64,000 nt of DNA, taken from Lepisosteus oculatus. Its lineage: Eukaryota > Chordata > Actinopteri > Semionotiformes > Lepisosteidae. The notes under the pieces are model-generated. The model saw nothing but the letters and a program-made list of their open reading frames with translations. It was not told the origin of the DNA and did no database searches. The stretch is from positions 38,252,788 to 38,316,787 of the forward strand of contig NC_090697.1 of NCBI RefSeq assembly GCF_040954835.1, written 5' to 3'. Both the position numbers and the translations under genes were made by a program. Positions 51,201 through 63,857 of this stretch are shown here, piece by piece (the first letter of the stretch is position 1; the number at the start of each line of letters is the position of its first letter).

Positions 51201-54200
51201 CAAGCAGAAAACAGATAACCATTTCATAAATTAGCAAAAGTCTAAAACATCCTCCTTGTTTCAAATATGACTCCCAGAAACATCATTATTCCAGTTTCTA
51301 AATTTTCCCACTGTAAAATGAGATTAGGAAACAAAACACTTATCTACTTCAAACATGCATAGACCTTTTAAAGTACTTCATTAGATTTAGTGTTTGGGCT
51401 TACATACCTTTATCCTGTCAACATAGATCTTCAGAATTCTTGCTTTGCACCAAGTGTTATACACATAGGACCACACAACACAGTTTGAGCCAATAGAAAG
51501 TTCTCCTTCCAGTTGACTAAAACCTAGAAATGAATGATTAAAACCACTTCAAATTAAGTCCTAAATACAAGTACCATACAGGAAACAAAGTGCTTAGAGT
51601 TGTTCTGCACAACCACCTTTGTTTTTAAGAACAATATACTAAGTTGAAAAGTGTAATCAATGTTGCATTTCATAAACAACAAATTTATGGAAAATGCAAC
51701 TTAGTTAAGTTCTGGTAGTCTTAAATGTCATCTTAACAAATGAACAAAATACCCAAATGTAAAATCATAACTGTGTTCTGCTCCAATCAAGTGGCACTGG
51801 AAGGACTACACCTCACTGCAGGACACTAGGTAGGAAAGCACTAGTCTTTTTTTCCTCACAGACACCATTACAAAAATCATGACTAAAACACATAAGAATT
51901 AAATCCCTCAAAAAATCTTGCTGGATTTTTGCAGACTCCTATAGGGGAGACTTAAAACATGTTTTGCAAAATTTATAACTTAGTCCATAAGTTTCACAAT
52001 TATCATTCTTAACCACAACATAAAGGGTTAGGCTGAGATAAAGTCAGAAAAAAAATCAAAATAGTGTTAATATGTTAAGTTTTCAGAGGAGTTAGGTATT
52101 CCTAGTATTTATTTTCTTGAAAGCTCATTTTTTTGAGTGATTTCTTAAGTTGAATCTCAGGTTGCCGAGTTCTTTTCAACCCTACCAGAGATGCAGCCAA
52201 GTATTTATTTTTCCCCAACTACATCACAAGGTACTCTCATTTCTATCATTTATCACAGATGTCTGCTATTAAACGTTGACAGATTTTGCAAAGACACCTG
52301 CTGCAAGGAGAAAATGGAGAGCTGATTTCTGGTAAAGAAGGCTGCATAGCAGAAATGCTTTCTAAGTTTTCAACATGGAAATAACCTCTACTTGTTTCTT
52401 TGAAAACAATAATTCACTGGACCCAACACCTCTTTTTTCCCCAGTAAAATCTAAGATGGTTGGCTAATAAACAGCCCCTCTTCTGAAGGAATTAAATGAC
52501 CGTATTTGTCCCCTTTATGATCAACATAAACCCCTGTTAATAATGAGAAAGTTTTATATTGGCTTAAAGGATGATGTATAAACCTTCTGCAGTTATGCGT
52601 TTTTCCAAAAGCAGATTCACATTAAGCTTTTAGTGGGACCTTTTGACTAACCTGGTTCAGTTCTTGGCTCCACATTTTGCGCCCTGTGGACCTCCATCTC
52701 AGTGGGGAAATCTTCTGCCTCTTTCAAATCAGTAGGGTTTGCAGACAAGGGGTCTGTTAGACATTGTTTGAAAACCTCCTCATAGATGTCACTGCCCTCT
52801 ACCTGTTCATCAAAGCAAAGATCTTCTTGGGAATCCAAAAGCTCATCAAAGCTTTCATCAGCTGGTTCACCCAGCTTATAACTGGGGCATTCTGTAAGGG
52901 AGGATGCACTCAAGGTTTCCAAGGGCTTGCGATTTTGATTTTCTGCATAGGATGTTTTAACATCTTCTACAAGTTCTATGCTACAAGCAGCCATTGCCAA
53001 ATCTTTAAAATCTCCAAGACCTAATTTAGCTGCATTTTCCCATCCATTTTCTTCTTGTGAAGATGGTACTCCTGCATTATGTTTATCCAAGCCTTCCGTA
53101 AGGTTATCTGGATTGTTTTCTAGTGGACAGTTATATGGAAGATCTTGCAGAGGTTTGTTTACAATGATGGTTCCATTTTCAGACAATTCTACAGTTGGGT
53201 CACACGAGGCAACAAGCTTAAGGTCTGCATCTGCATCCACATCGCACACCATCTGCTCCATTTTCAAACACGCGTTATCAGTTGCATCCTCCACCATGTT
53301 TGTAAATACTTCATTTTTTTCATTACTTTCTTTAAGCAGACATTGACCTCTTTCAGGTTCACCATTTGTTGAAGTCGGTGTTCTGGATTCAAGCACTTCA
53401 TCAAAAACAGTCTCTTGGTGACCCGATGCAGAAATTTGACATGCAAGTTCAACACATTTTTCTTCAACACTTTCAAGATTTTGTTCATACTGAAAATTAA
53501 GCTGAACGTTTGGTTGTTGCAAGGTTCCTTCAGTGATTTCTTCCACTTCTTGCAATTCAGTTATGACTTTTGTTTTATATTTTAAATAGCATTCATCAGG
53601 AATATTAGTAGGACTTATACTCTGCTCAGCATTCATTTCAACCTCTCCCTGAAGACTTAAAAAATCTGTTACAGTTCTCTGGACTGCTAACTTGAGTTCA
53701 ATGACATCTTCATGTTGAAGTATTTCAGTTGACTCCAATTGTGGGAGCTCCTGTTCCAAGTCCACCATTTCATCATCACTACCAGCAACAAAGCCTTTCC
53801 AGTAATTCCTCATCACATCAGTTATTAATTGCCCATTGCACTGAACTTTAACATTAAATAAAGAAGGTTCGTCAATTTCAGGCTTTTCACAATTCAAAAT
53901 GGTGACTTCCAGAGGCTGATCTGCAAGAAGCTCATAGAATTTATCTATGGCACCAATATCCCAAGAACCACAAGAATGATCAAAGCCTTCCAACAAGCAT
54001 AAAAACGCTTGTGTAGGAATTTCCAGCAGCTCAGAAGGTACTGGTCTCACTGAATCATGGTCTACTTCAACTTCATTTCCATAATCCACAAACCGTATAG
54101 AGAGGACATCTTGGGTTTTCGATTTCACTTCAGCACGATACCAATGCTCATCGTCTTTAAACAGTGCCAGACATGGGCTTCCAGGAAAGAGATCCTCTAT

Positions 54201-57200
54201 AAATTTAGCACTTGTGTCCACAGAGTTTCCCGTTTCATCAGCTAATTCAGCGATAATTTGAAGGCTATCTGAATCTGCAAACTGACACCAGAAGTATTCA
54301 GGGCTTACCAGAGAAGATGCATAGACCTCTAATGTCTGCCCCTCTGAAATGTTACAACTTTTATACCGTGATGGCAATATTTCTGTGCTGGGATCATCTG
54401 CTGGCTTTCTGGGAAGAAAAGACTTTCCTGAAATGGTCCCTCCTGAAGGCTTTGGTTGGCTATCAGGATCCTTTAAAACACCACTATCCCAACTCACTGC
54501 AGAACCATGCTCTATTAAATAATCTGCTAACAAGGTACTCCGGTCCTGAAGAGAGACTTCCCAAAGTGATCCTGACTGCTTTATGAAATTGCAAGTTAAT
54601 TTTTTACCTCCTTCACTTTCACCAATAGCTTCTTTGAAGTGCATCAAAGCTATCTGTGGCCACTCTGGTTTGGAAATAGCACTTTGCACTCCACTTAGCA
54701 AGCAGTGAACACTGAGCCTAGGGACTTTCAAGAAGGATTTATCAAGCCAACGGATATTTGAAGAAGAAATGGTTGCCGTGTTGCCAAAATCTATAAATTC
54801 TACATCCAGTGTGCCATTTCCATATGTATTTTTTACAACTGCACGATACCAAGAATTATCATCAGGAAATTCCGCGCACACTAAATCATCTGGTTGCAGT
54901 TTGTCAATATCAACACATGAAATGGCTGGCAGATCTCGGTTTAGTTTTTCTACAATCAAATATATTTCCTCTTCCTCTTTTGTCAACTGGACAAAGAAGC
55001 TAGAAGGGCTATTGGAATGTGACACATATACTTCACATACCAGGCCAGGTTTTATACATTTTGAAGGAAGGTCCTGAAGCTTAGGTAGAGGCAAAGATTT
55101 AATCTTTTGTACAACATTTTCTCTTGAACCAAAAGGTGCATGAGAGTCCTTTCCATGTTTACCTTTACTTTCCACAGATTCCACAGGAGGGGCATTACTG
55201 CACTCCAATGTCAATGGACAAATCTGGTCCTTATATTTGTTTTCAGACGTTCCATCATTTATTTCAGGTGCCCACTGAACTGCAACACTACAGAACTGTT
55301 TCACTTTATTTTGCTGGTCTTGCTGGATGCCCTCATCACGGGACTGAGAACGTATAACTTTTGCACTTCCACTATTATCACTGCTCATCTGTTGCATTGA
55401 TCTGACTTCACAGGTATCTCTAGTCTTGATGGTTCTTGAATTCTTGGAGAATGAATCCTCTCTCTTTCTTAAACTGGTACCATGTGCTTCAAAATAAATG
55501 TTTTCTTTAGTGGAAGTCTCTCCAGGAAATGTTTCTTTAAGCTTTGAAGTCAGTTGCATTTTTCCATCATAGAGGTCAACCATGAGTTTTCCACATGGCT
55601 CTTTTGACACTACTACAGCTCTGAAACTATTGCCGACGACAACATTCTCAAACCAGACATTAACATAATCTGGTACATCTGCTGCAATATCTGAAAGGCC
55701 ACATGCAACAGCTTGGACTGGGACAGACATAAGTTCACTAGCTTCAATAGGAATTGGAAGTAGGTCAGATTTGTCTACTTCTTGTGTATCACCGTAATCA
55801 ACAAAGTACACCTGTATTGTTGGGATGTAAGATTTAATCTGTCCTCTGTACCATTTTCCATCACTGTACTTTGCAAAGCAAACTGTACCAAATGTTTGGG
55901 GACAACCTGTGCACTCCAACTGTTGACATAGATAGTTTACTTTTTCCGCCAGCTGCTCCACTATGTCAACATTTTTTCCAAGATGACAGTAAAAATTGCC
56001 AACAGTTTTCACATATGTAACAAAGACTTCCTCTTCGCCTCCAATTTTAATATCGTGTGAAGAATAGTAATAGGTATCTAGATGGAATGGTGGCTGGGGG
56101 GCTTTTTTCAGAGGTGCACGCTGGGCTAAACCCTTCTGAACTAGCAAGCTGCAAACACTCTGAAATGGTGTTTCAAGATCTACCACGTTGAATACCACTT
56201 TGCTGGAATCATACATAACTGCATAAATGGTACATTTCAAATCCAAACCAGTAGAGTCTGCAATATCTACAAAGTCCTGAAACTCAGATTTTGCAGCATC
56301 ACTCCAGTTCAAAGGATCATGGCCAAAAGCTTGAATCAAGTTGTACAAACTGCATCGAAAAGCCTGACCTTCCATCTGAAGAAACAAGGGATTTATAGCT
56401 CGTAGGTCTTTTATGAAAACCCTCTCCATTTTGCCATAATCTATGTACAAAACATCAACTTCTAGTGAAGAATGTTTTTTGATTACTAATGCTCTGTACC
56501 ATAATCCATTTTCAGGGCACCGAGCTATACAGGCAGTTTCGGATGGCTGGTAAAGTTCAGGAGAAGTAGAACAGTGACTCTGAATGTCTCGCATCATTAA
56601 ATTAAGACTTGATAGGTTTTTGTAGATCTGGCACCAAAAATCATTTGGACTTTCAATATGCGATACTTTTACCCCTACAGAACTTCCAATTGGAAAAAGG
56701 TGTTCTTTGAAGACGGGCTTAGTTTCAGAACCTACTGCAGGAATGCTGCTGGACAAAGAACAAGAATAGTCTTTTGCTGCATCCAAATGTGAATTCTTCT
56801 CTGTTGAACATTGCACTTTCGGTCCAGGAAGAGGCACCCTTCCTTGTTTGGAGACAGGTTTCTTAAAATCCCGACACTCAGCATAACCAGCACTGCACAG
56901 TAATTTATTTATACTTTGCTCTCCATCAGCTAATGCAGATGTTAAATGGACAGCATATCTGTCTGGGAGTTTTGCCGACACACAGACTTCAAGTACCTTA
57001 TCTGCAACTGCTTTTGTAAAGAAAATAATTGCATTTCGACTCCAATTATCGTCCTTAGGATAAATGCCAGACAGGCAACACTTCAGTGCTAAAGCAGGTA
57101 GCTCCTGGTATTTTGAAGGAAGAACTTTAAGGTTGTGCCAATCCACAATTTCTGTGTTTCCATAATCCACAAAATACACCTTCACCTGCTGTCCAAGGAC

Positions 57201-58877
57201 TTCATTAACAACAGCCCTATAAAATGAACTGTCCTTTGACTTGGCAACACAGTAAAGTCCAACTGTAGGAGTTCTGACAATCCCTTCCATTTCAGGTGCA
57301 TTGTCATAAAGGTTACTAATGCTGTTCATCAGTTGGTCAAATTCAACACTATACTCATGTTTACGAATCCAGAATTCAGAGGGGTCAACTACAAATTCTA
57401 CAACTGCTTCACAAGAAGCATTTAGTTTCAATTTTCCTGCTGCTGACTTCGCCTGTCTTCCTTCTACAAGAGTTTTGGGGACTAGACAATCACCTTGACC
57501 TCTTTTTCCCAGTGATGCTAGAGATTTTGGAGATACTGTTTTACAAATGGCATATTCACCAGGTGATTTCTGCACTTCTAACAAACACTTCTCTCTCATT
57601 CCAAACAAGTTATTTATATTCATGTTTTCATCTCCATAAAGGGTCACATAATAGACACCTTCTGAATAGTTCTGATATTCAAATTTTGCAATCACAACCT
57701 GGTTGAGAAGTAAGGATTTCAGATATTTAACCTGAGAAGTTGACCATCCAGCACCTTGATCACTTATGCCCAGCATTGAACACGCATAAGTAACAACAGG
57801 CATTCTGAAGAACTCGGGGGCTAATGACCTAAGGCTACCAATAGGAACACATTCTTTAATCCCATAATCTACATGCAACACCTCCACAACATTCTTGCAC
57901 GGAAAGACTTGCTGCAATACTGACCGATACCATTTGCCATCGCTGCCTCTTGCAGCACAAGCAGAGCCTAATGCTTCAGATTTGATCTTCTCTATACCTG
58001 ACCTCCCTTCATAATGCTGTGTTATCTGCTCCGTCATTCTCTTTAACTCTTGAGAAAAAACTCTCAACTGGCAAAAAAAACGTGAAGGATGCACTAACTC
58101 TGAAATGATAACAGTCTCCACTGTTTCTGCTTGGATTTGTGGATAGAAGTAAACCTGTGTGCTTTGAATAAGCTCTGCTCTGTGGGGAGCAGTGCTCTCT
58201 GTTTGGTCTTTTCCTTTATCAGATGAAAACAGCTTATTTTCTGGGATGGCGACTGCCCCAGTAAGCGACTTCAATGATCTTTCAACAAAGAATTTAAACA
58301 TTTCACTGGACAACTTCTTGGCAAATCCCATTTCATACATCTGTTTGGATATACTAGGGATGTCAAGGAGGAAAGTTCTATGGGGTATCAGCACATCTTG
58401 GACATATCCTTCAAATCTTCTACCACGCAGAGAGCTAAGAAACTCTAAAGCCACTGGAGACCATTTATTCTCTGGTGAAAGAGGTAAAATATTTGCAAGA
58501 ACACAGAATTCCACCTCAGGTGGCAAGAGAAATAAGTCTTTTTGACCCCAGGCCAAATTATAAAAATTAACAGCAAGTGTCTTTCCTTCATCAATAAGGA
58601 ACACATCATAATCTTTCCCATGTCTGGTGACTATTCTAGCTCTGTACCATGTTTCAAGTATTTGTACCAGACACAGATCTCCTGGATTTCCTTCTACTCC
58701 ACTAAACCTTTCCTTCGGAAACTGAATGTCTGCTCTCATTCGCTGATATTCTAACTTACTTTCTTGAGCAAAACTACCCCATAGCTCCACCAAAACACAA
58801 AGTGGGTTTAGATTGACCCTTGTAATATGAACAGTAATGTTTGAGCCAGGTGCTGGAAGTCCAGGAATTGAATACAT
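45232..58877 (-). CDS. tdrd6: Tudor domain-containing protein 6 (full seven-exon coding region)
   Basis: Germ-cell scaffold that binds dimethylarginine-marked Piwi-type proteins in chromatoid bodies or germ plasm. Coding exons: 58877-52652, 51523-51408, 50757-50668, 49856-49796, 49411-49323, 49043-48989 and 45413-45232. These join in phase to 2272 codons plus stop. The start MYSIPGLPAPGSN sits just after a splice acceptor, with a short 5' UTR. Exons 2 and 3 encode a degenerate extra Tudor fold (about residues 2081-2135). The last four exons encode an acidic, low-complexity C-terminus ending ...EKHEDLDPK. The small exons are predicted from splice sites and phase only. The donor at 49322 (TTG|GTAGCC) is weak, so alternative splicing there is likely. 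Confidence 0.88.
45617..45885 (+). mobile_element. Candidate non-autonomous hAT-like element
   Basis: It starts 'cagtggttctcagtttttgg', the classic hAT-type terminal sequence, followed by 'aagtaccacc' twice. A weak inverse of the end (gaatgagaaacca) lies near 45870. It is in the last TDRD6 intron. The right boundary is uncertain. Confidence 0.4.
45967..47510 (-). mobile_element. L2-like LINE, copy 2, with reverse transcriptase
   Basis: A 5'-truncated LINE in the last TDRD6 intron. The RT domain begins near 47500 (FHPISNLPFLSKILERAV) and contains LDLSAAFDTVDH, GVPQGSILGPLLF and the catalytic FYADDTQIY. A one-base frame change near 46912-46925 splits it from the second part (MTQNFLHLNCDKTEVMLIG ... 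FRKAFS). Otherwise the frame stays open for about 1.3 kb, so this is a fairly young insertion. The 3' tail at the low-coordinate end is 'ttttatatagcgcctttaaa' with 'cgctttacagga' and AAT repeats. Confidence 0.92.
50115..50400 (-). mobile_element. Very old 5S-SINE family copy D (body only)
   Basis: The plus strand reads 'aggctaggacatccaggtta', 'gcactcctactc', 'agatctttaatgag' and 'gtttcatctgaaagatggc'. These align in order with the bodies of copies A-C ('ggccaggacacctggattac', 'cccctactctttt', 'atttttaatgaccac', 'catccgaaggaatggc'). Head and tail are not recognisable. It is the most diverged copy in the window. Confidence 0.6.
52000..52640 (-). other. TDRD6 intron next to the giant exon, nothing recognised
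   Basis: This intronic sequence between 52651 and 51524 has no conserved coding motif or repeat that I can name. Confidence 0.6.
52652..58877 (-). CDS. tdrd6: TDRD6 giant exon with seven Tudor domains
   Basis: One open exon of 6226 bases encodes residues 1-2075. Seven Tudor cores recur as a WYRA-type strand followed by VDYG. They centre near residues 80 (ETWYRARI; ends LIDEG), 316 (GKWYRSVL; VDYG), 551 (SSFYRAVV; VDYG), 794 (GLWYRALV; IDYG), 1009 (GKWYRGQI; VDYG), 1342 (NSWYRAVV; IDFG) and 1579 (EHWYRAEV; VDYG). The first domain has lost the aromatic residue of DYG and probably cannot hold methylarginine, while domains 2-7 look competent. After residue 1640 the chain is acidic and without domains. 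The long intron-free exon is typical of vertebrate TDRD6. Confidence 0.96.
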
Positions 58878-58943
58878 TGTGAAGAAAATGCAGAATCCAC
58901 ACAGTCAAAGGATTTTACAGAAGATATTTGTGCTTCTGCATCT
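58878..58943 (-). other. TDRD6 5' UTR part of the first coding exon
   Basis: A strong acceptor on the minus strand, a long T-rich tract then TTTTTTACAG, ends at 58944. This leaves 66 bases of leader before the ATG at 58877. It shows that at least one untranslated exon lies further upstream. Confidence 0.7.
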
Positions 58944-59989
58944 CTGTAAAAAACAAAAACAAACGTTTTGTCAAAAGTTAACATCACATGCAATTCTAAA
59001 CAAAAACACATCACACAAAATATGCTTCATCTTCAAGTATAATATTACTGGCGTTTACACTTTAATCAGCAATTAAATAACCTCAAAATTAAAAAAAATA
59101 CTTAGGATGAAGGTTTAGAACATTTACCAATGGATCACTATAGCATTCAACTAAAAACCTGCAAGCTTAAAATACTCACTAACAAGGTGGAAACATATCT
59201 GGCGTTAGAGGAGATCTTGAATGTGAAACAATTACTGAAATTGCCAAGTTTATAATGTATAAAAAAGTACTCCAATAGTTTTACATTTTCCGATGATTTA
59301 CAAAACACACTACAGACAGTGAGTAGAAAATACTTTGATTATATCATTAACAATCAACATCTTGATATAAAAGGTCCAGAATTAGAACACATGTACAAGC
59401 AGTTCATGTTTTCTATATTACAAAGAAAGGTCTCACACTAGTTTGACATTGTTATTATATGAAAACAGGTTTCTCTTGTTAACCACAAACCTGTAAACTG
59501 ACCTACACATGCTCCTTGCTTAGAGTTTTGATAATCCCAAAAATGCCTGCAGGCATCCCACGCTATCATATCAGCAATCATTAGGTTATTAGCCAAGGAT
59601 TCATATCCCAGGTCACACACTGCTGTGGTACCCTTGAGCAAAGTTATTTACCCAAGTTACTTCAGTACAAAAGTATATAAATGGGTACAAGGTACATTGT
59701 GGTGAAAAAATAAACCATAAAATCTGAAGTGGATGTAACATATTTAGACATTTAACCTTCAATTAGTCCTAATAGTAGAAAAAATAAACTTACTGGACAA
59801 AACACAAAAATTGTACTTTGTTATGTATGTATTATGTTTTTAAAAAAAACAGACAGCACTCCATCTTTGTGTGGAAAAAGTGCTCACCAGCATTCAAGAA
59901 ATTGAATACAGAAATATACATACAGAAACATACAGAAATTGTGGCACCCCATTTAGCAGCAATAACCCATAATAAACATCTCCTGTGTG

Positions 59990-60900
59990 GCCCTTTCACA
60001 TGATCCACTTTCGGTTTAGTTGTAGCTGTCGGACAGAGAGCCTTACATTTTCCTCTAGGCTATTCTGGTATAGTACGGAACTCGTACTATACCAGGTTCC
60101 TCTGGTCAAAGGCAGCATTTGGTTTTCACTAAACTCCACTTTTGACTTGTTTGTCCAGAGAACACTGTTCCAGAAGTCTTGTTCCAATGTGCTGCTTTGA
60201 AAACTTAAATGGTGTAGAAATGTTCTTCTTAGAGAGGAAGGTTTTCCTTCTAGTTTTTATTAGTCATTCTTATTCAATCTTTTCCTGATCATGGACTCAA
60301 ATACTTGGAGTTTTCTAAGACTTCTAGGAGCACTAAACAGTCAGATCTTGAAGAGAATGTGGTAGGACAGCCACTCCTGGGTAGACAGGCAATGGTCTTG
60401 AATTATGTCCATTTGTAGATTATCTTTCTTACCATGGTATGATGGACTTCATATTGTTTGGAAATTGCTTTAAACCCTTCCCAGGGGAGAACTGTAGCTG
60501 CTTACCACTCTCCAAACGGTCACATTTATTTTGTTCTGGACACGATTTTACCACAAACCTTAAGATCAAATTGAGACTTTCAGATTTAATATATGTGGAA
60601 TCACTTCCTGAGTATCAACTAACCATTTTGCACATTTTGGTGAACCTGACGATGTGTAGAATCTTAACTGAGATGGTAGAAATAAGCATGCAGTTTTTCC
60701 ACACAGACCTTTTGTTCTAAATAACGAAGAATTTGTATACACTCCAATGTGGTTTGTTTTATGTACTATTTGTACTTCTTGAGGACTGGGTAAAGATTAA
60801 ATGTTAACCATAAAATCTTAAGGCGGTGTAACTTTTCACCTCATTATAAATCACTTTGGACAAAAGGGTCAGCCAAATAAAAGCATAAAGAAAAGAAACT
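59990..60900 (-). mobile_element. Degenerate repeat, possibly a DNA-transposon remnant
   Basis: The minus strand reads EQDFWNSVLWTNKSKVEFSE at 60187-60128, reminiscent of the Tc1/mariner transposase region before the second catalytic Asp (FWxxVLWxDExK). The further text ('ttgtagattatctttcttac', 'catggtatgatggacttcat', 'ttgtttggaaattgctttaa') is of a kind I know as dispersed in fish genomes. There is no intact ORF. It lies in the TDRD6 5' intron. The class is uncertain. Confidence 0.45.
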
Positions 60901-62796
60901 GACAAACAATTTTTTAAAAAATTGGTACTAGCAAGCTACTATATGGGCAGTTCTTAACATTTATTACTCTGTCATATATATATACACATACACAACATAA
61001 ACTTTCAGCTTTAATTAAAATTAACCTTAAATACATGTAAACTAAAATACTCCAGATGAGGACACACAACCTACTCAACCTATCCTACCAATTTTAAGGT
61101 GCCAGGAACCAAGCACAGCTGCTTTTGGGACTGAATCTGATCATGTGACATATCATAGTGGCTTTGACTCCACTGAAAAATGACAGAGAACATAATGAGA
61201 CACTTGAGATGCTTAAGAGAACACATGTAGTGTTTTTATGTTAGGCTTAGGCTACAGTTATGTGTATAAACACCGTAAAAGTAAACCTCAGGCACTTTCA
61301 TGTGCTATATTTGTTGCCCTTAATCTGAGTATCTTCCAGTTTAGGTCTGTGGATCTTTACCATTCGGAGTAGCTGGGTCTCCACAGATTTGATAATGACC
61401 CAAACTTTTGCCAAAGATTACATGATGAAGCCTCAGCTGAGATCCAAGGGATCTCCTTTGTATATATTCTTAGTTTACCACAAAACAACATATTGAAACC
61501 ACTGTATCCCTGTTCCTCAATACCCATGATGCCCTATAAGAATCACGTGTCTGGAGTTCCTTCACAGTAAATACTCAAATGAGTCCAAGACGCGACAGAA
61601 CACGCTTAATCAGTCACATTCAGTTTACGTATATTCATTTGCCTAGATTGCAGCTTGCCTCTTTCGCACATCTCTCTCTATATCGCCCAGATCTCTCTGT
61701 TGCGAACTGCAGGCTCTAAGTGCATTAGAACATCTAATACTGATGACACCTTACTTCATGAGGAAAACATGAAATGTAAATGTATTGTGGTTGAAGACAA
61801 TTTTAGTTGAATATTATAATAAATTTCACAAAATTACTGTGTCCGTCTCACGGTAATAGATTTCAGAAACAAACTGCTGAAGTTTCTGCTGCCATTCCTA
61901 TATTCGGAGCTTACCCATGCGAGCCAGTGTTCTCTTTAGTACGGTACTACTTGGCCTACAGCAATTGTACTAATTTGGCCCTGCATTTAAATATCTTGTA
62001 GAGGACAGCAGCTGCTACTTATGGCTCATTTTAATTAAGGATTTTTTTTTTAGTACGGAGCTGGGAAACTAACAATGTGTTGTAATTGGGATTAATTTAG
62101 TGTACGGAGCTGCGTATTAACAATCAGCTCATCCCCAGTAAATACGCCGGATCAGTTCGTTGCAATTGGCCCAGATATCGCAAGAGTAAATACGCGGATC
62201 ATGTAAACTTTAATGTGATAATATCTTGGTCTTTAATATGTAAATCAGTAAAATACACTCAACATTTCTACACACAACGCATTTCCTTTCAGTCCTTGTA
62301 ATTTATGCCTCATACCTTGTCTCATTCTCATTTACCACTCTGTTTTCCCAAATATATTTCAGTTTCATTCGGGCGTTTCTTCGTTGTATCTTCAAACATT
62401 CAATATTTTAAAATTAATGTTCTTGTTTCCTACGGATGTTGAGGTCTAGAGCGAAAGAGGATTAGCTGGGAGTGGTTCACGCCAGCGATAAGTGCACATT
62501 AATAAGTTAAAGCCACGGAAACTCCACAAACTAACGGTCAGGGTGCAGTGAGCTTTGATTATCAAAGATTCATCAACGCGGATTACCTTTTCGCCATACA
62601 AAATCCACAGCGTCTGATTAAAATGAGAAATCCAACGTCTGTATTTGTAGCCAAAACTGCACCTACCTCAGTATATTTCTCCCACCCACTAATGGCAAAT
62701 GTATCCTTTTCTTAAACTGATTTTGTCTATCAGTGTGCAGTCGCTAGGCCTTTAAATTGTGTTGTTAAAATGTGAATATAAACCACACATACTCAC

Positions 62797-62865
62797 CGTT
62801 TCCGTGCACTGTTGTCAAATGGACTGACCTCACAGCCCGCCAACATCTAAACTGGTCTCCTCTTA
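62797..62865 (-). other. Candidate non-coding first exon of TDRD6
   Basis: On the minus strand, GGAAACG|GTGAGTATG gives an excellent donor at 62796. It could join the 58943 acceptor across a 3.9-kb intron. The upstream limit is unknown. The placement is inferred from donor strength and the upstream motif cluster. Confidence 0.45.
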
Positions 62866-62884
62866 TTATCTATCCAAGCCCTAA

Positions 62885-62890
62885 CACGTG
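62885..62890. promoter_or_regulatory. E-box CACGTG upstream of the TDRD6 first exon
   Basis: A perfect palindromic CACGTG lies 20-30 bases above the putative TDRD6 first exon. It is a candidate bHLH or USF/MYC-type site; function is inferred only. Confidence 0.35.
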
Positions 62891-62899
62891 ACCTAGAAA

Positions 62900-63855
62900 A
62901 TGCATTAGAAATCACTAATACAAACCCACGTAAAAATACGCCGGTTTACTTGTTTTCTTTATGTAATTGATTTAAAGTTCAAAGTAGTAAAGTCACCGTG
63001 CACCAGCACTTCGAACGTCAAAAAGCCGCCATTACTCAATAAAAGACAACTCCTAGAAAACGTTTTTTTTTACAAGTTTGGACTGATCTAATTGTAGTGC
63101 GCGAGGGGGATTCTTTGTGATTTTTTTAGTTTTTAGAAACTCTTCTGATGATATAAGATATACTAATGTTATTGGAGAGGACTGTACAAAAAAACTTACA
63201 TCAGTGAAAATGGAGAGGGTGGGTTTTACAAACTGGTACGTTTGGACGCAAGAACAAATATCATGATTTATTGCCTAAACGTTTTATAAATGTAAAACAC
63301 GTATTATGATGTTTTTTATACTGTTACCATACGTAACATATCCTCATTTTTAGTCTTAAACGGTTCGGGATGTTTCCTTATTCTTTTGCCCCAGAGGTTA
63401 TCGATTCGAAATGGTTATTGGGATAAAGAGAGATGACCGTTCGAGGGAGCGTCTGTTTGTTGATTTATTACAGTCGTAGACTTGTCTAGCCCCGTTCAGT
63501 TTTCGTTCTGAAGAGATCAATATAGTGGTACAAATATCACCAGCCAACCTCCCTTCAATCGACTGTCCTCTGTTTTCAATGTTCAGATATGGTAGCCCTT
63601 GTCATCTTAAACTTACAACATTATTGCTGAAGCTCAGTTACCCATGATCAAGTTTTGTATCTTTTGCCATTATTAGAAATACACGATTTGTGGGAAACAT
63701 GTAAATTAAATAACATTTAATCAAAACTACAACGTTTTTGTGAATACATGAAGCATTGAGAATTAAAACGTTGTCCAATTTATTGTACTTTTTTACATTC
63801 TTGGACTAATCTCTAGATTATTTTGATACTGTTTTGGCACCAAAATAATATTATC
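62900..63855. other. Upstream of TDRD6, no gene recognised
   Basis: AT-rich non-coding sequence with no conserved ORF. In human the next gene on this side is SLC25A27, as I recall, but no exon of it is visible before the window ends. Confidence 0.5.
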
Positions 63856-63857
63856 AT

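Noticed and set aside
52764-58754. Many plus-strand ORFs of 60-120 codons
   Set aside because: They are shadows antisense to the giant TDRD6 exon.
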